Shown: piece by piece, positions 54,531-63,369 of the stretch
Layout of the letters: each line of letters opens with the position of its first letter
How positions within the stretch are numbered: position 1 is the first letter of the stretch
Assembly: GCF_900110835.1 (NCBI RefSeq)
Contig: NZ_FOJG01000002.1
Location: 896,979-960,978, forward strand
Length of the DNA: 64,000 nucleotides
Direction of reading: 5' to 3'
Source of the DNA: Chitinophaga arvensicola
Lineage (GTDB): Bacteria > Bacteroidota > Bacteroidia > Chitinophagales > Chitinophagaceae
Made by a program: the position numbers and the translations under genes
The notes under the pieces: generated by a model
The model's database searches: none
Told to the model about the DNA's origin: nothing
The model's input: the letters and a program-made list of their open reading frames with translations, nothing else

Positions 54531-55907
54531 ATGATCCACGGAAAAACAAACCAGTTTATCATTTTCATCACGCTGATTGCAGCATTGGGAGGCTTCCTGT
54601 TTGGCTTTGATATGGCTGTTGTAAGCGGTATTATTGAGCCGGTTAAATTACAGTACGGACTGTCGGCTTCACAGGAAGGACTGTTTGTTTCCTGCGCACT
54701 GCTGGGTTGTATTGCCGGCGTAGCATTCTCCGGGTATCTGAGTGATAAAATAGGCCGGAGAAAGGTATTATTCATTGCCGCCTTTCTCTTTCTCATCAGC
54801 GCTGTAGGATTTGCTTTTGCAAAAGCCTATGCTGTATTGATATTCTTCCGCGTACTGGCCGGTATGGGTGTAGGTGTGGCCTCCAATATCTCTCCGCTCT
54901 ATATTTCGGAAATTGCACCCGGGAAGAAACGCGGCGCATTGGTTACCTTCTACCAGCTTGCCATCACTATCGGCATCCTATCCGCTTACCTGAGTAATCT
55001 TTTTTTACAAAGAAATGCTGCCGCTCATGCGGGTGGTGGCAATGGCTTATTATACTGGCTGTTTATTGACAATGTATGGCGGGGTATGTTCCTCGTGGCC
55101 GTAATTCCCGCTGCCATATTTGCCCTCTTACTGCTGATCGTACCGGAAAGTCCACGCTGGCTGGTGCAATACGGAAAACCGGAGGAAGCACTGACCGTAC
55201 TAAGAAAAATCTCCGGTGAAGAGGACGCATTAGCTGAACTAAAATCCATCCGGGAAGCAGCTGCACAACCAAGGGGCGGTTTGTCTGAATTGCTGCGTTT
55301 ACCCTTGCGTAAACTACTGGCGCTGGCGGTGGTACTTACTGCATTGTCGCAACTCAGTGGTATCAATGGTATTATCTTCTATGGTCCCACTATCATGAAA
55401 TCGGCGGGTATCATCACCAACGACGCCCTGCTTTACCAGGTGATTCTCGGCGTGGCCAACGCGGTTTTCACTATCGTGGCTATTCTTAAAGTAGATAGCT
55501 GGGGCCGTCGCCCGTTGTATTTATATGGCTCCATGTGCGCGGCGCTGGCATTGATGTTAACCGGATTTTGCTTTCTGCTGGGTATTACCGGCTGGCTGAT
55601 GCTGGGGGCCATCATCCTCTTCCTGTTATTCTTCGCACTGTCACTGGGACCTTTAAAATTTGTGATCTCTACTGAAATATTCCCCACGCATATACGTGGA
55701 ACGGCTGTATCGGTTTGCATTATGACCATGTGGGTAGCCGACTGGGTGGTAAACCTGCTGTTTCCGCTTATGAGAGATGGCTTAGGCATAGCGGTAACGT
55801 TCTTCATCTTCGCTTTTTTCTGTTTGCTGTCATTTTTCTATGCTAAAAGCAAACTGATGGAAACGAAAGGCAAAAGTCTGGAAGAGATTGAGAAAATGCT
55901 GACCTGA
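54531..55907 (+). CDS. sugar porter (MFS-SP) sugar/H+ symporter
   Basis: A 458-residue 12-TM permease of the sugar porter family (XylE/GLUT type). Diagnostic motifs: GGFLFGFDMAVVSGI in TM1, SDKIGRRKVLF after TM2, RVLAGMGVGVASNISPLYISE in TM4, VPESPRWLVQYGKPEEA after TM6, QLSGINGIIFYGPTIMKSAG in TM7, and SLGPLKFVISTEIFPTHIRG in TM10. With ManA it makes a two-gene unit that most likely imports a hexose (mannose is the obvious guess). It ends at a terminator shared with nagB. Confidence 0.9.
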   Translation: MIHGKTNQFIIFITLIAALGGFLFGFDMAVVSGIIEPVKLQYGLSASQEGLFVSCALLGCIAGVAFSGYLSDKIGRRKVLFIAAFLFLISAVGFAFAKAYAVLIFFRVLAGMGVGVASNISPLYISEIAPGKKRGALVTFYQLAITIGILSAYLSNLFLQRNAAAHAGGGNGLLYWLFIDNVWRGMFLVAVIPAAIFALLLLIVPESPRWLVQYGKPEEALTVLRKISGEEDALAELKSIREAAAQPRGGLSELLRLPLRKLLALAVVLTALSQLSGINGIIFYGPTIMKSAGIITNDALLYQVILGVANAVFTIVAILKVDSWGRRPLYLYGSMCAALALMLTGFCFLLGITGWLMLGAIILFLLFFALSLGPLKFVISTEIFPTHIRGTAVSVCIMTMWVADWVVNLLFPLMRDGLGIAVTFFIFAFFCLLSFFYAKSKLMETKGKSLEEIEKMLT

Positions 55908-55923
55908 GATGGCCAGCATTTTC
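55892..55923. terminator. convergent terminator-like hairpin
   Basis: GAAAATGCTG, 12 nt, CAGCATTTTC. It overlaps the last codons of the sugar porter and faces the end of nagB. T-run modest. Confidence 0.6.
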
Positions 55924-55934
55924 TTAACATTCAC

Positions 55935-56696
55935 TCAACCTAAGTATTTCGCACTATCCGTATCCAGAAAAACAACAACGCCTTCATGTGTTCTTAAAAC
56001 AGTCGACGGAAAATCCGTACATATAGGTTTCCTCACGGTATTGAGCACCGCCTGAGCCTTGGTACTACCGGGTACTACACAATTGATAACTTTTGCCCGC
56101 ATCAGCGCCGGAATGGTGAGCGTTAATGCTTCGGTTGGCACCAGATCCAGGCTGGCAAAACAACCATCGTTTACCTGCTGCTGGCGGCAGGCAGGATCCA
56201 ATTCCACTACCTTTACCTGTGCCGGGTCGTTAAAGTCAGCCACAGGCGGATCGTTAAAGGCCAGATGCCCGTTCTCCCCTATCCCCATACATACCATGTC
56301 AACGGGATAATTTTCGAGCAACCGGGTATACCTCGCACATTCATCTTCCGGATGCCCCACATTTCCATCCAGGTAATGAACAGATTTGAAATTCACTTTT
56401 CCAAAGAGCCTGTCTTTTAAAAAATTACCGAAACGCTGTGGGGCTGCATCATCCAGGCCAATATATTCATCCATATGAAATGCGTTGATCTGCTGCCATT
56501 GAACATCCCGCTGCAGCAATGCACGAAGGAATTCTTGCTGTGAAGGTGCCGCAGCAAAAATAATATTCACTTCTTCCTTTACTTTCAATACCGCTTCAAC
56601 GGCCGCCACAAAGCGATCGGCAGCGGCTTCTCCCATCAGTTCCCTGGACAGATAGATCTGCACCCGGGAAGAAAAATCGTTTTTTTCAGTTGTCAT
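55935..56696 (-). CDS. nagB: glucosamine-6-phosphate deaminase
   Basis: A 253-residue NagB-type sugar isomerase. Blocks: IIFAAAPSQQEFLRALL, NAFHMDEYIGLDDAAPQRFGNFL with the catalytic Asp, MVCMGIGENGHLAFNDPP with the base His, and ALTLTIPALMRAKVINCVVPGSTKAQAVL. It is a little shorter than the E. coli enzyme and lacks its C-terminal extension. It turns glucosamine-6-phosphate into fructose-6-phosphate and ammonia, the last step of GlcNAc use. It closes the operon susC-susD-nagA-cbm9-nagB (11 bp from the gene before). Confidence 0.92.
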   Translation of the reverse strand: MTTEKNDFSSRVQIYLSRELMGEAAADRFVAAVEAVLKVKEEVNIIFAAAPSQQEFLRALLQRDVQWQQINAFHMDEYIGLDDAAPQRFGNFLKDRLFGKVNFKSVHYLDGNVGHPEDECARYTRLLENYPVDMVCMGIGENGHLAFNDPPVADFNDPAQVKVVELDPACRQQQVNDGCFASLDLVPTEALTLTIPALMRAKVINCVVPGSTKAQAVLNTVRKPICTDFPSTVLRTHEGVVVFLDTDSAKYLG

Positions 56697-56707
56697 TTGA
56701 TATAAAT

Positions 56708-57379
56708 TTAAAGGGAATTATGATAAATCTGCATCACCGGTGAAAATACCAGGTTTCCAAAGAAATCCTTCTGATGAAAATCAGGAGATGCGGCGTCAAT
56801 CATATTCCAGCAGAGGTAATGTGGCTCCGGAAGACTATCACCACACTTATAAAAATTGCCGGTGGCATGGAGATCCCGGAACCGGAGATGCTGGTTTAAA
56901 AAGAAAATATCCTGATGGATCACCAGCGTAAGCTCCCAGTTGTACATCCTTTTTGAATTTTCAAAAAAGGTATCAATAGTGGTGAGTGACCGGATCTTCG
57001 CGATCTTTTCATCATCGATGAGTTGTCGCTGATCCCGCTTTTTCCCATAGCCTATCTTTGAAACACCTAAACAATTAAACTCCATATTGTAGTAGTTGCC
57101 GCTATTATCCAGGGCCAGGAAAAACTCCACGCAGCTGTCTTTATGGATGTCGCCATTGATCGTTGAACTGGCCGTTAAATATGGTTCCGCCACCTTGTAT
57201 TGAAGAAAGATAGCCGTATCACTGTAAGCGATACGGCAACTGGCTTTCACCCTGGCCGAGTACTGAGGCCAGGGGTTCTTGCTGATCTCTATTCCCGGAA
57301 GCCTTCTTAAATAGTTTGCCAGGTAATTGATACCGGCATCCTCCCGCAGTTCGAAATAAGGTACTTCGATTGTTTTCAA
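56708..57379 (-). CDS. CBM9-like carbohydrate-binding protein
   Basis: A 223-residue protein without a signal peptide, so probably cytoplasmic. It resembles the CBM9-like (DOMON-type sugar-binding) family: WPQYSARVKASCRIAYSDTA, IFLQYKVAEPYLTASST, INGDIHKDSCVEFFLAL, YNMEFNCLGVSKIGYG, and a closing CWNMIDAASPDFHQKDFFG. No ATG stands in frame upstream; the start is a TTG at 57379 (sequence LKTIEVPYF read as M). Such genes recur in Bacteroidota sugar operons, but their task inside the cell is not known. It sits between nagA and nagB with 33 and 11 bp gaps. Confidence 0.8.
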   Translation of the reverse strand: MKTIEVPYFELREDAGINYLANYLRRLPGIEISKNPWPQYSARVKASCRIAYSDTAIFLQYKVAEPYLTASSTINGDIHKDSCVEFFLALDNSGNYYNMEFNCLGVSKIGYGKKRDQRQLIDDEKIAKIRSLTTIDTFFENSKRMYNWELTLVIHQDIFFLNQHLRFRDLHATGNFYKCGDSLPEPHYLCWNMIDAASPDFHQKDFFGNLVFSPVMQIYHNSL

Positions 57380-57412
57380 TGATGATAAATTTTGACCCGA
57401 TAATGGATGAGA

Positions 57413-58600
57413 TTAAGACTTCCTGTGATAAACGACATTGCCACCGACAATCGTCATGTCAATATTGATATTGTTATCGAAGAGAATGATATCGGCGTCT
57501 GCACCTTTTATCAAAGCACCTTTCCGTTCGCTGATACCGAGTATGGAAGCGGGTGTATGACTAGCCATCCTGACCGCATCGCTCAACGGAACATCCGCCA
57601 GGTTAATCATGTTGCGGACCAGCTGATCGGCTGTAGCCACACTTCCCGCAAAGGAAGACCGGTCTGGTAATTTTGCAACACCATCTTCTACGATTACCGG
57701 CAAACCGTTATGTAAACTTCCCAATATGCTTTCCCCATCCGGCATATTGGCGGCCCGCATGGCATCGGTGATCAGGGCGGTATGTTCAGGGCCTTTGATT
57801 TTGTACACCAGCTTTAGCAGGGCCGCCGGTAAATGGGAACCATCGGCTATAATTTCCACTGTCATATCGTCGATAAGATAGGCGCTTTCTATAACCCCTG
57901 CATAGCGATAGGCAGCGCGCCGCGATACCCCCGACATACAGGAATAGAAATGCGTGGCATGAGTAAAGCCTCTTTCATAGGCCAGCACCACTTCTTCATA
58001 AATAGCGTCGGTATGTGCAATGGCCGGCAGGATCTGCTTACTGCGTAAATAATCTCCCAACTCCAACGCGCCGCTCAGCTCGGGAGCAGCGCTCCATCTC
58101 TTAATGAAGTTGGCTCCTTCTACCAGCTCCCGGTATTCCTGCGGGTCCGGATCGCGGATATACCGGGGATCCTGGGCGCCTTTCTGCTTCATACTAAAGT
58201 AAGGCCCTTCAATATGTAAACCAATAAAGGAAGCACCCTTCACATTCTGCTCATCGGCCACCCGGTAGGTGGCCAATGTATCCAGCAGGTCCTGATTTTC
58301 ACAGCTTAAAGTGGTGGGCATTAATGCAGTAGTACCAAATAAGGCGTGGGTTTGCGCTATACCTAAAAACGCTTCCGGTGTGTTGTCCATAAAGTCAAAC
58401 CCACCGCCGCCATGCACATGCATATCAATAAAGCCCGGTGAGATATATTTCCCACCGGCATCAATGTTCACTGCCCCTTCCAGGTCTATGTTGCCCGGAC
58501 TTACTTCCAGGATCTTTCCGTTGCCCACAAGGATACAACCGTTCTTGATGGTGCCTTGCGGGCTCAGGATATTGCCGTTAAATATCTTTAAGTAGTTCAT
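57413..58600 (-). CDS. nagA: N-acetylglucosamine-6-phosphate deacetylase
   Basis: A 395-residue amidohydrolase. Motifs in order: ISPGFIDMHVHGGGGFDFMD (metal His-x-His), FIGLHIEGPYFSMKQKGAQDP (metal Glu and substrate loop), AHTDAIYEEVV and FTHATHFYSCMSG (metal His pair), and ALITDAMRAANMPDG with the catalytic Asp. It releases acetate from GlcNAc-6-phosphate. It lies 11 bp after susD and just ahead of the CBM9-like and nagB genes, so the operon carries out the whole path from import to fructose-6-phosphate. A hexokinase or PTS step that makes GlcNAc-6-P is not in the window. Confidence 0.93.
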   Translation of the reverse strand: MNYLKIFNGNILSPQGTIKNGCILVGNGKILEVSPGNIDLEGAVNIDAGGKYISPGFIDMHVHGGGGFDFMDNTPEAFLGIAQTHALFGTTALMPTTLSCENQDLLDTLATYRVADEQNVKGASFIGLHIEGPYFSMKQKGAQDPRYIRDPDPQEYRELVEGANFIKRWSAAPELSGALELGDYLRSKQILPAIAHTDAIYEEVVLAYERGFTHATHFYSCMSGVSRRAAYRYAGVIESAYLIDDMTVEIIADGSHLPAALLKLVYKIKGPEHTALITDAMRAANMPDGESILGSLHNGLPVIVEDGVAKLPDRSSFAGSVATADQLVRNMINLADVPLSDAVRMASHTPASILGISERKGALIKGADADIILFDNNINIDMTIVGGNVVYHRKS

Positions 58601-58611
58601 AAGTACATCTT

Positions 58612-60246
58612 CTAATAGCCAGGGTTCTGTTCCAGCACGGCATCTTTATTCAGATCAATTTCCGATTGCGGAATAGGCAGCAGCAGGTTGGTGGCGGAGA
58701 TACCGGTGATCTTCTGACCTCTGTTTACCACTCTTTGCAATAAGGTACCGGTACGCATTAAAGTCATACGGCGGTTTTCTTCTGCGATCAGTTCCCTCGC
58801 CCTTTCATCCAGGATAAAGTCCATCGTAATCATTGCTTCGGTTACTTCAGGTGCTTTTGCCCGCTTTCTCAGCACATTGATACTTTCGGCAGCGCCGCTT
58901 TTATTCCCTTGTTTAAAGCGGGCCTCTGCAAGCAAGAGATAAGTTTCGCCTAACCGCATAATGATAAAATCCTTGATCATACTGCTGCCAAATGTATCGT
59001 TCGGATCAAACTGGTCCCATTTATTGGTTTTAGGCACAATGTTCCGGTTGGTGTCTACACCCGGACCAGCCACCAGTTGACCATAATTGGGGGAAGACGG
59101 ATTGTTGTAATAGTATTTCCTCCGCAGGTTGTATTGGGAATTACGCATGTCGCCGGCGGGGTATAAGTTCAGCACGAAGTAAGTTAAAGCGATACGGCTG
59201 ATCCCGCGCCCACCAAGACTATCACATAAAAGCATACCGGGCGTATTGTAATAGCGGCTGCCCCACACCCTGCGATGCTGTGATCCTGTAAAATGATAAT
59301 CCGGGAAGCGGCCGTCTACATCCGGCCCGGCGCCATTGGGTACAGATGCCGGGTTTTCTGTTTCCTCTACCCAGATGGCTTCTGTATTCCCCTGCACCCG
59401 CCGTTGGTTACCGAAAATAAACATATCCGCATAAGGATCGCCGGGTTGGGAGGCCTTTACGCCGTAACGGTTTTGAATCAGGCTAAAATCACCGCTGCTG
59501 ATGATGGTATTGCATTCGGCTTCTGCTTCGGCATCCTTGCCGCCTATACGCAGATAGGCTTCTGCCAGGAGTTGGGAGGCCATGGCTTTATTTGGGAGCG
59601 ACTTCGACACCAGGTCATCAATCGAAGGAAGATTCACTTTGGCAAAATTCAGGTCACTTACAATCAGGTCATTTACGTCTTTCAATGGCGCCCTTACAAA
59701 ATCCGTCTTTGGTGCTGTCAGTGGCGCTATGGTGATAGGCACCCCTCCAAAAAGAGTAGCCAGGTAATTATAGGCCAGGGCCCTGTAAAACATGCCCTGC
59801 GCTTTAATACGGCTGCGGAAAGAGTTGCCCAGCGGAATGGAGGGCTTATCAATATTCGCAATCACCACATTGGCGTTGTTGATGATATTATATGCCCATT
59901 TCCACACAAACTCCGCTGAAATATCTCTTGAAGTCAGCTTCTCATAGTTGGTATAAGGAATGGCAACGGGGTCGATGTCATCGGGCGCTTTGTTATACGC
60001 TACATCTGTTCCCATCTGCCATACGGCCAGGAAGCCCTGGTTACCGTTGCGGTCCTCGTTCATGGTATTCCACAAGGAATACTGGCTTTGCAAACCTACA
60101 ATGCTGGCCTCAAAAGCAAGCGAGTCGTTCAGCGCTTCGGGCGTAAACTTCGTATAAACTTTCTCATTGAGAAAACTCTTTTTACAAGCCGGCAGTACCA
60201 ACACTGCTGCTGAAAATATCGCGATAGCTATTTTTATCGTTTTCAT
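58612..60246 (-). CDS. SusD/RagB surface glycan-binding lipoprotein
   Basis: A 544-residue lipoprotein (MKTIKIAIAIFSAAVLVLPAC, from the ATG at 60246; a longer frame to 60279 would overlap susC). SusD features: FTPEALNDSLAFEASIVGLQ, RIKAQGMFYRALAYNYLATLF, GGVPITIAPLTAPKTDFVRA, AEAYLRIGGKDAEAEAECNT, IMRLGETYLLLAEARFKQGN, a block with ERARELIAEENRR, and LLPIPQSEIDLNKDAVLEQN. It is coupled to susC (10 bp gap). Next to nagA/nagB it likely binds GlcNAc oligomers, a guess from context. Confidence 0.95.
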   Translation of the reverse strand: MKTIKIAIAIFSAAVLVLPACKKSFLNEKVYTKFTPEALNDSLAFEASIVGLQSQYSLWNTMNEDRNGNQGFLAVWQMGTDVAYNKAPDDIDPVAIPYTNYEKLTSRDISAEFVWKWAYNIINNANVVIANIDKPSIPLGNSFRSRIKAQGMFYRALAYNYLATLFGGVPITIAPLTAPKTDFVRAPLKDVNDLIVSDLNFAKVNLPSIDDLVSKSLPNKAMASQLLAEAYLRIGGKDAEAEAECNTIISSGDFSLIQNRYGVKASQPGDPYADMFIFGNQRRVQGNTEAIWVEETENPASVPNGAGPDVDGRFPDYHFTGSQHRRVWGSRYYNTPGMLLCDSLGGRGISRIALTYFVLNLYPAGDMRNSQYNLRRKYYYNNPSSPNYGQLVAGPGVDTNRNIVPKTNKWDQFDPNDTFGSSMIKDFIIMRLGETYLLLAEARFKQGNKSGAAESINVLRKRAKAPEVTEAMITMDFILDERARELIAEENRRMTLMRTGTLLQRVVNRGQKITGISATNLLLPIPQSEIDLNKDAVLEQNPGY

Positions 60247-60256
60247 ATCCGTATTA

Positions 60257-63223
60257 TTAGCGTAATGTGATGTTAGCACCTATGATGAATGTCCGTACCA
60301 GCGGATAGTTATCCTGCGTATCCCCGCTAGCGCCGTAGCCAGCCTCCGGATCCCAGCCAAACCAACTGGTAAAGGTGGCGAGATTTCTGCCGCTCACGTA
60401 GGCACTCAGGCCGCCCAGATGCCATCTCTCCACCAGGTTCTTTGGAAACAGATAGCTCAGTGTAACATCTTTGATGCGGGTATAGCTGGCGTCTTCTGCA
60501 TACCCGTAGTGACGGTAATTCACATAGGTCAGTTTAGGCCGGACGTTGCTTTTGTTGGCGGCTGTCCAGTAACCTAAGCCACTGGGCAGGTTTTGTCTTC
60601 CACCAAAATCCTTAAAATCTATCGCATTATTGTTGGTGGTAATACCCTGTGCTGTTTGTATGAAGATATTGAGCGTAAAATTCCTGTAGTGGAAGGTATT
60701 CGTGATCCCACCCGTCCATTTGGGAATGGTTTGCCCGATCACCCGCTGGTCCTTTCCGTCGGAGCTGATGGTTTTGTTACCATCAAGATCTGCGAATTTA
60801 AGATCGCCGGGTGTAGCGCCGGGGTCCTGGCTGGAAGGATCTTCGCCCTCCTGCCAGATACCCTGTAATACGTAATCATAAATCACGTTCACCGGTTGCC
60901 CGATAAATAAGCGGTTGCCCCTGTCGTCTTTTTTATCACCATACAGGTCAACGATCTTATTCCTGTTGGTAGAGAAGTTCAGGTTCGTTTCCCATTTAAA
61001 AGCAGCATTGGTAATGTTCTGTGTCCGGAGTGTTATTTCCAGTCCCCTGTTGGCCACTTTCCCGATGTTTGATACTACTTCCGTATAGCCGGTAACCGTT
61101 GGTAAGGCGCGGTACAGCACCAGGTCTTTTGTGCGGGTATTGTAAGTTTCGATGGTACCGCCCACCCGGTTGTCGAACAGCGAGAAATCGATCCCGATAT
61201 TTCCGCCATAGGTACTCTCCCATTTCAGATCCTGGTTGCCCAGCAGATCAGCAATAACGCCGGTAGCAGGTTTTCCGTTCAACGGAATAGAGGTAGTTTT
61301 AAAAGTAGAAATAGTAGAAGTCGGGATCACGGCCGACTGGTTCCCGGAAATACCATAGGAACCGCGCAGTTTTAAGTTGTTGATGAATTTCAGGTTTTGC
61401 ATAAATGGCTCATTGCTGATATTCCAGCCTAAGGCAACGGAAGGAAACAAACCATATTTATTGGTGCTGGCGCCAAAAGGCGAATAGCCGTCGCGGCGCG
61501 CGGTGGCGGTAAACAGGTACTTGCTGTTGTACGTATAGTTCACCCGCAGCATCTGCGACACCATATTGGTTTTTATCGCCTCAGAAGATCCTGATACGGT
61601 GGAAGCACCCTGCAGGTTATCAAAGCCCAGCACATCGTTGATAAAACCCGAAGCAGTAGTGGAGGAAGAGAAATATTTATCTTCCTGGGCACTGTAAAGT
61701 CCGGTCACATCCAGATGGCTTTGGGTCCAGTCTTTCTGATACGTCAGTATATTTTCTACTATCCATTTCTTACGGTCTGAGTTTGCCACATTGGCTGTTC
61801 CGCCAACCGTATTGCCGGCCAGGCGTCCTTCGTAATTCTGGAACTGTGTGGGTGTATAGGTATAAGCGGCGTTTACCCGGTATTTCAGGCCTTTAAATGG
61901 CTTCAGCTCCACGTATACGTTACTGATAATATTCTGCCGGCGTTCATTGCGGATATTGAGCGTGGAAAGCATCGGACTCTGGATGGCCTGTTCGCCTTCC
62001 ATGGGGAAGATGGCGTAAGTGCCATCCGGATTGGTGAACCGGCCATAAGGACTTACCTCTGATGCCTGTTTTAAATTGGCGCGGCCACCGTCGGAATTGT
62101 TAGCCGTCAGATAGAGATTAACGCCGGCACTTAAATAATCCGTGAGGGTGGCATCGATATTGGAACGTATGCTGGCGCGTTTATTCTGATAGCCTTTGAT
62201 AACACCTTTCTGGCTGAAATAGTCGCCGGACACATAGTACTTTACATCCTGGTTACCGCCGGAGATACTTAACGTATGGTCCTGTATAAAGCCTTCCTGC
62301 GATATTTTATCCAGCCAGTTGGTGGTAGTACCGGTGGCATAATTCTGCTGTTCATAGAGATTCGGGACTTTGAAATTATTGTCTACTCCAGCCTGTTCCT
62401 TATAGTCCGCATATTTCTGTACATATTCATCAGGTCCCATGGGCTTTAACTTATGGGCGAAGTCTTCATAACCGGCGTAAGTATTAAAAGTGATAGCCGC
62501 CTTCCCTGTTTTACCTCTTTTCGTAGTGATCAGAATAACGCCATTGGCGCCCCTGGTACCGTAAATGGCTACGGCGGATACATCTTTCAGGATATCTACA
62601 GATGCGATATCGGAGGGCGCAATATCGCTTAAAGAGCCGTTTTCAAACGGAATGCCATCGATAACGATGAGCGGGTCTGTTTGCCCGTTAATGGTATTTA
62701 CGCCTCTTACCAGTACACCGGGCGATTTACCGGGTACGTTGGTGCTGGTAGAAATATTGATCCCCGCTACCGCACCCTGGATGGCCGACATCACGTTGCC
62801 TACCGGCAGCTGCGACAACCGGTCTTTGGGTACGGATGCTACCGAACCGGTAATATCGGATCGCTTTGCGGTACCATATCCCACTACCACTACTTCAGAC
62901 AACGCCTTGTTGATAGCGCTCATGCTTATCTGCAGCCATTCTCCGGGAATGGCTTTCACTTCCTGCGCCTTGTATCCAAGACTGGTAATTTCCAGCACCA
63001 CGTCGCCGGGAACTTCCAGTTTAAAGATGCCCTGCGCATCAGAAACGGTGCCGGTAGCCGAATTTTTAACTTTTACGGAGGCGCCTATGACAGCCTCTTT
63101 TGTGTCCGTGTCTGTTATCTTCCCCGTGAGGAGTTTGTGCTGTGCATCAACAGTGATGAATGCGGCCGGCAGCAGCAAGAGCATGGACACCATCCTTTTT
63201 AGTGGCATCAGGTAAAGGTTCAT
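60257..63223 (-). CDS. SusC/RagA TonB-dependent glycan transporter
   Basis: A 988-residue outer-membrane transporter. Signal peptide (MPLKRMVSMLLLLPAAFITVDA), carboxypeptidase-regulatory-like domain (~28-95, LTGKITDTDTKEAVIGASVKV), plug (VVVVGYGTAKRSDITGSVA, VLVRGVNTINGQTDPLIVID, ILKDVSAVAIYGTRGANGVI) and barrel ending FIIGANITLR. It has no STN domain, and no ECF or FecR gene is near, so it is regulated in another way from SusC1. It leads the amino-sugar operon. The region of 146 bp upstream, after the MFS gene, holds no clear promoter box. Confidence 0.95.
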   Translation of the reverse strand: MNLYLMPLKRMVSMLLLLPAAFITVDAQHKLLTGKITDTDTKEAVIGASVKVKNSATGTVSDAQGIFKLEVPGDVVLEITSLGYKAQEVKAIPGEWLQISMSAINKALSEVVVVGYGTAKRSDITGSVASVPKDRLSQLPVGNVMSAIQGAVAGINISTSTNVPGKSPGVLVRGVNTINGQTDPLIVIDGIPFENGSLSDIAPSDIASVDILKDVSAVAIYGTRGANGVILITTKRGKTGKAAITFNTYAGYEDFAHKLKPMGPDEYVQKYADYKEQAGVDNNFKVPNLYEQQNYATGTTTNWLDKISQEGFIQDHTLSISGGNQDVKYYVSGDYFSQKGVIKGYQNKRASIRSNIDATLTDYLSAGVNLYLTANNSDGGRANLKQASEVSPYGRFTNPDGTYAIFPMEGEQAIQSPMLSTLNIRNERRQNIISNVYVELKPFKGLKYRVNAAYTYTPTQFQNYEGRLAGNTVGGTANVANSDRKKWIVENILTYQKDWTQSHLDVTGLYSAQEDKYFSSSTTASGFINDVLGFDNLQGASTVSGSSEAIKTNMVSQMLRVNYTYNSKYLFTATARRDGYSPFGASTNKYGLFPSVALGWNISNEPFMQNLKFINNLKLRGSYGISGNQSAVIPTSTISTFKTTSIPLNGKPATGVIADLLGNQDLKWESTYGGNIGIDFSLFDNRVGGTIETYNTRTKDLVLYRALPTVTGYTEVVSNIGKVANRGLEITLRTQNITNAAFKWETNLNFSTNRNKIVDLYGDKKDDRGNRLFIGQPVNVIYDYVLQGIWQEGEDPSSQDPGATPGDLKFADLDGNKTISSDGKDQRVIGQTIPKWTGGITNTFHYRNFTLNIFIQTAQGITTNNNAIDFKDFGGRQNLPSGLGYWTAANKSNVRPKLTYVNYRHYGYAEDASYTRIKDVTLSYLFPKNLVERWHLGGLSAYVSGRNLATFTSWFGWDPEAGYGASGDTQDNYPLVRTFIIGANITLR

Positions 63224-63369
63224 GTCTGATAAATTTAATTTTGGTTAATAAATGTCGGTCACACCGTTAACGTACACGGAATAAGGTCAAAATAAAATCC
63301 CGGTGGTGGGATTCAGGAAAATCAGGAACGTTGACGGGAATTACCCTGGTATTTTTTTTCAGCTATTGA

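Noticed and set aside
55935..56696. NagB shorter than the E. coli enzyme, as a possible truncation
   Set aside because: All catalytic motifs and the C-terminal helix are present; short NagB forms are usual in Bacteroidota.
59293..59919. 208-codon plus-strand frame
   Set aside because: Antisense shadow of susD; no start context or family similarity.
62565..63215. 216-codon plus-strand frame rich in Ser, Thr and Pro
   Set aside because: Antisense shadow of the conserved N-terminal part of susC, where codon bias commonly leaves the opposite strand open.
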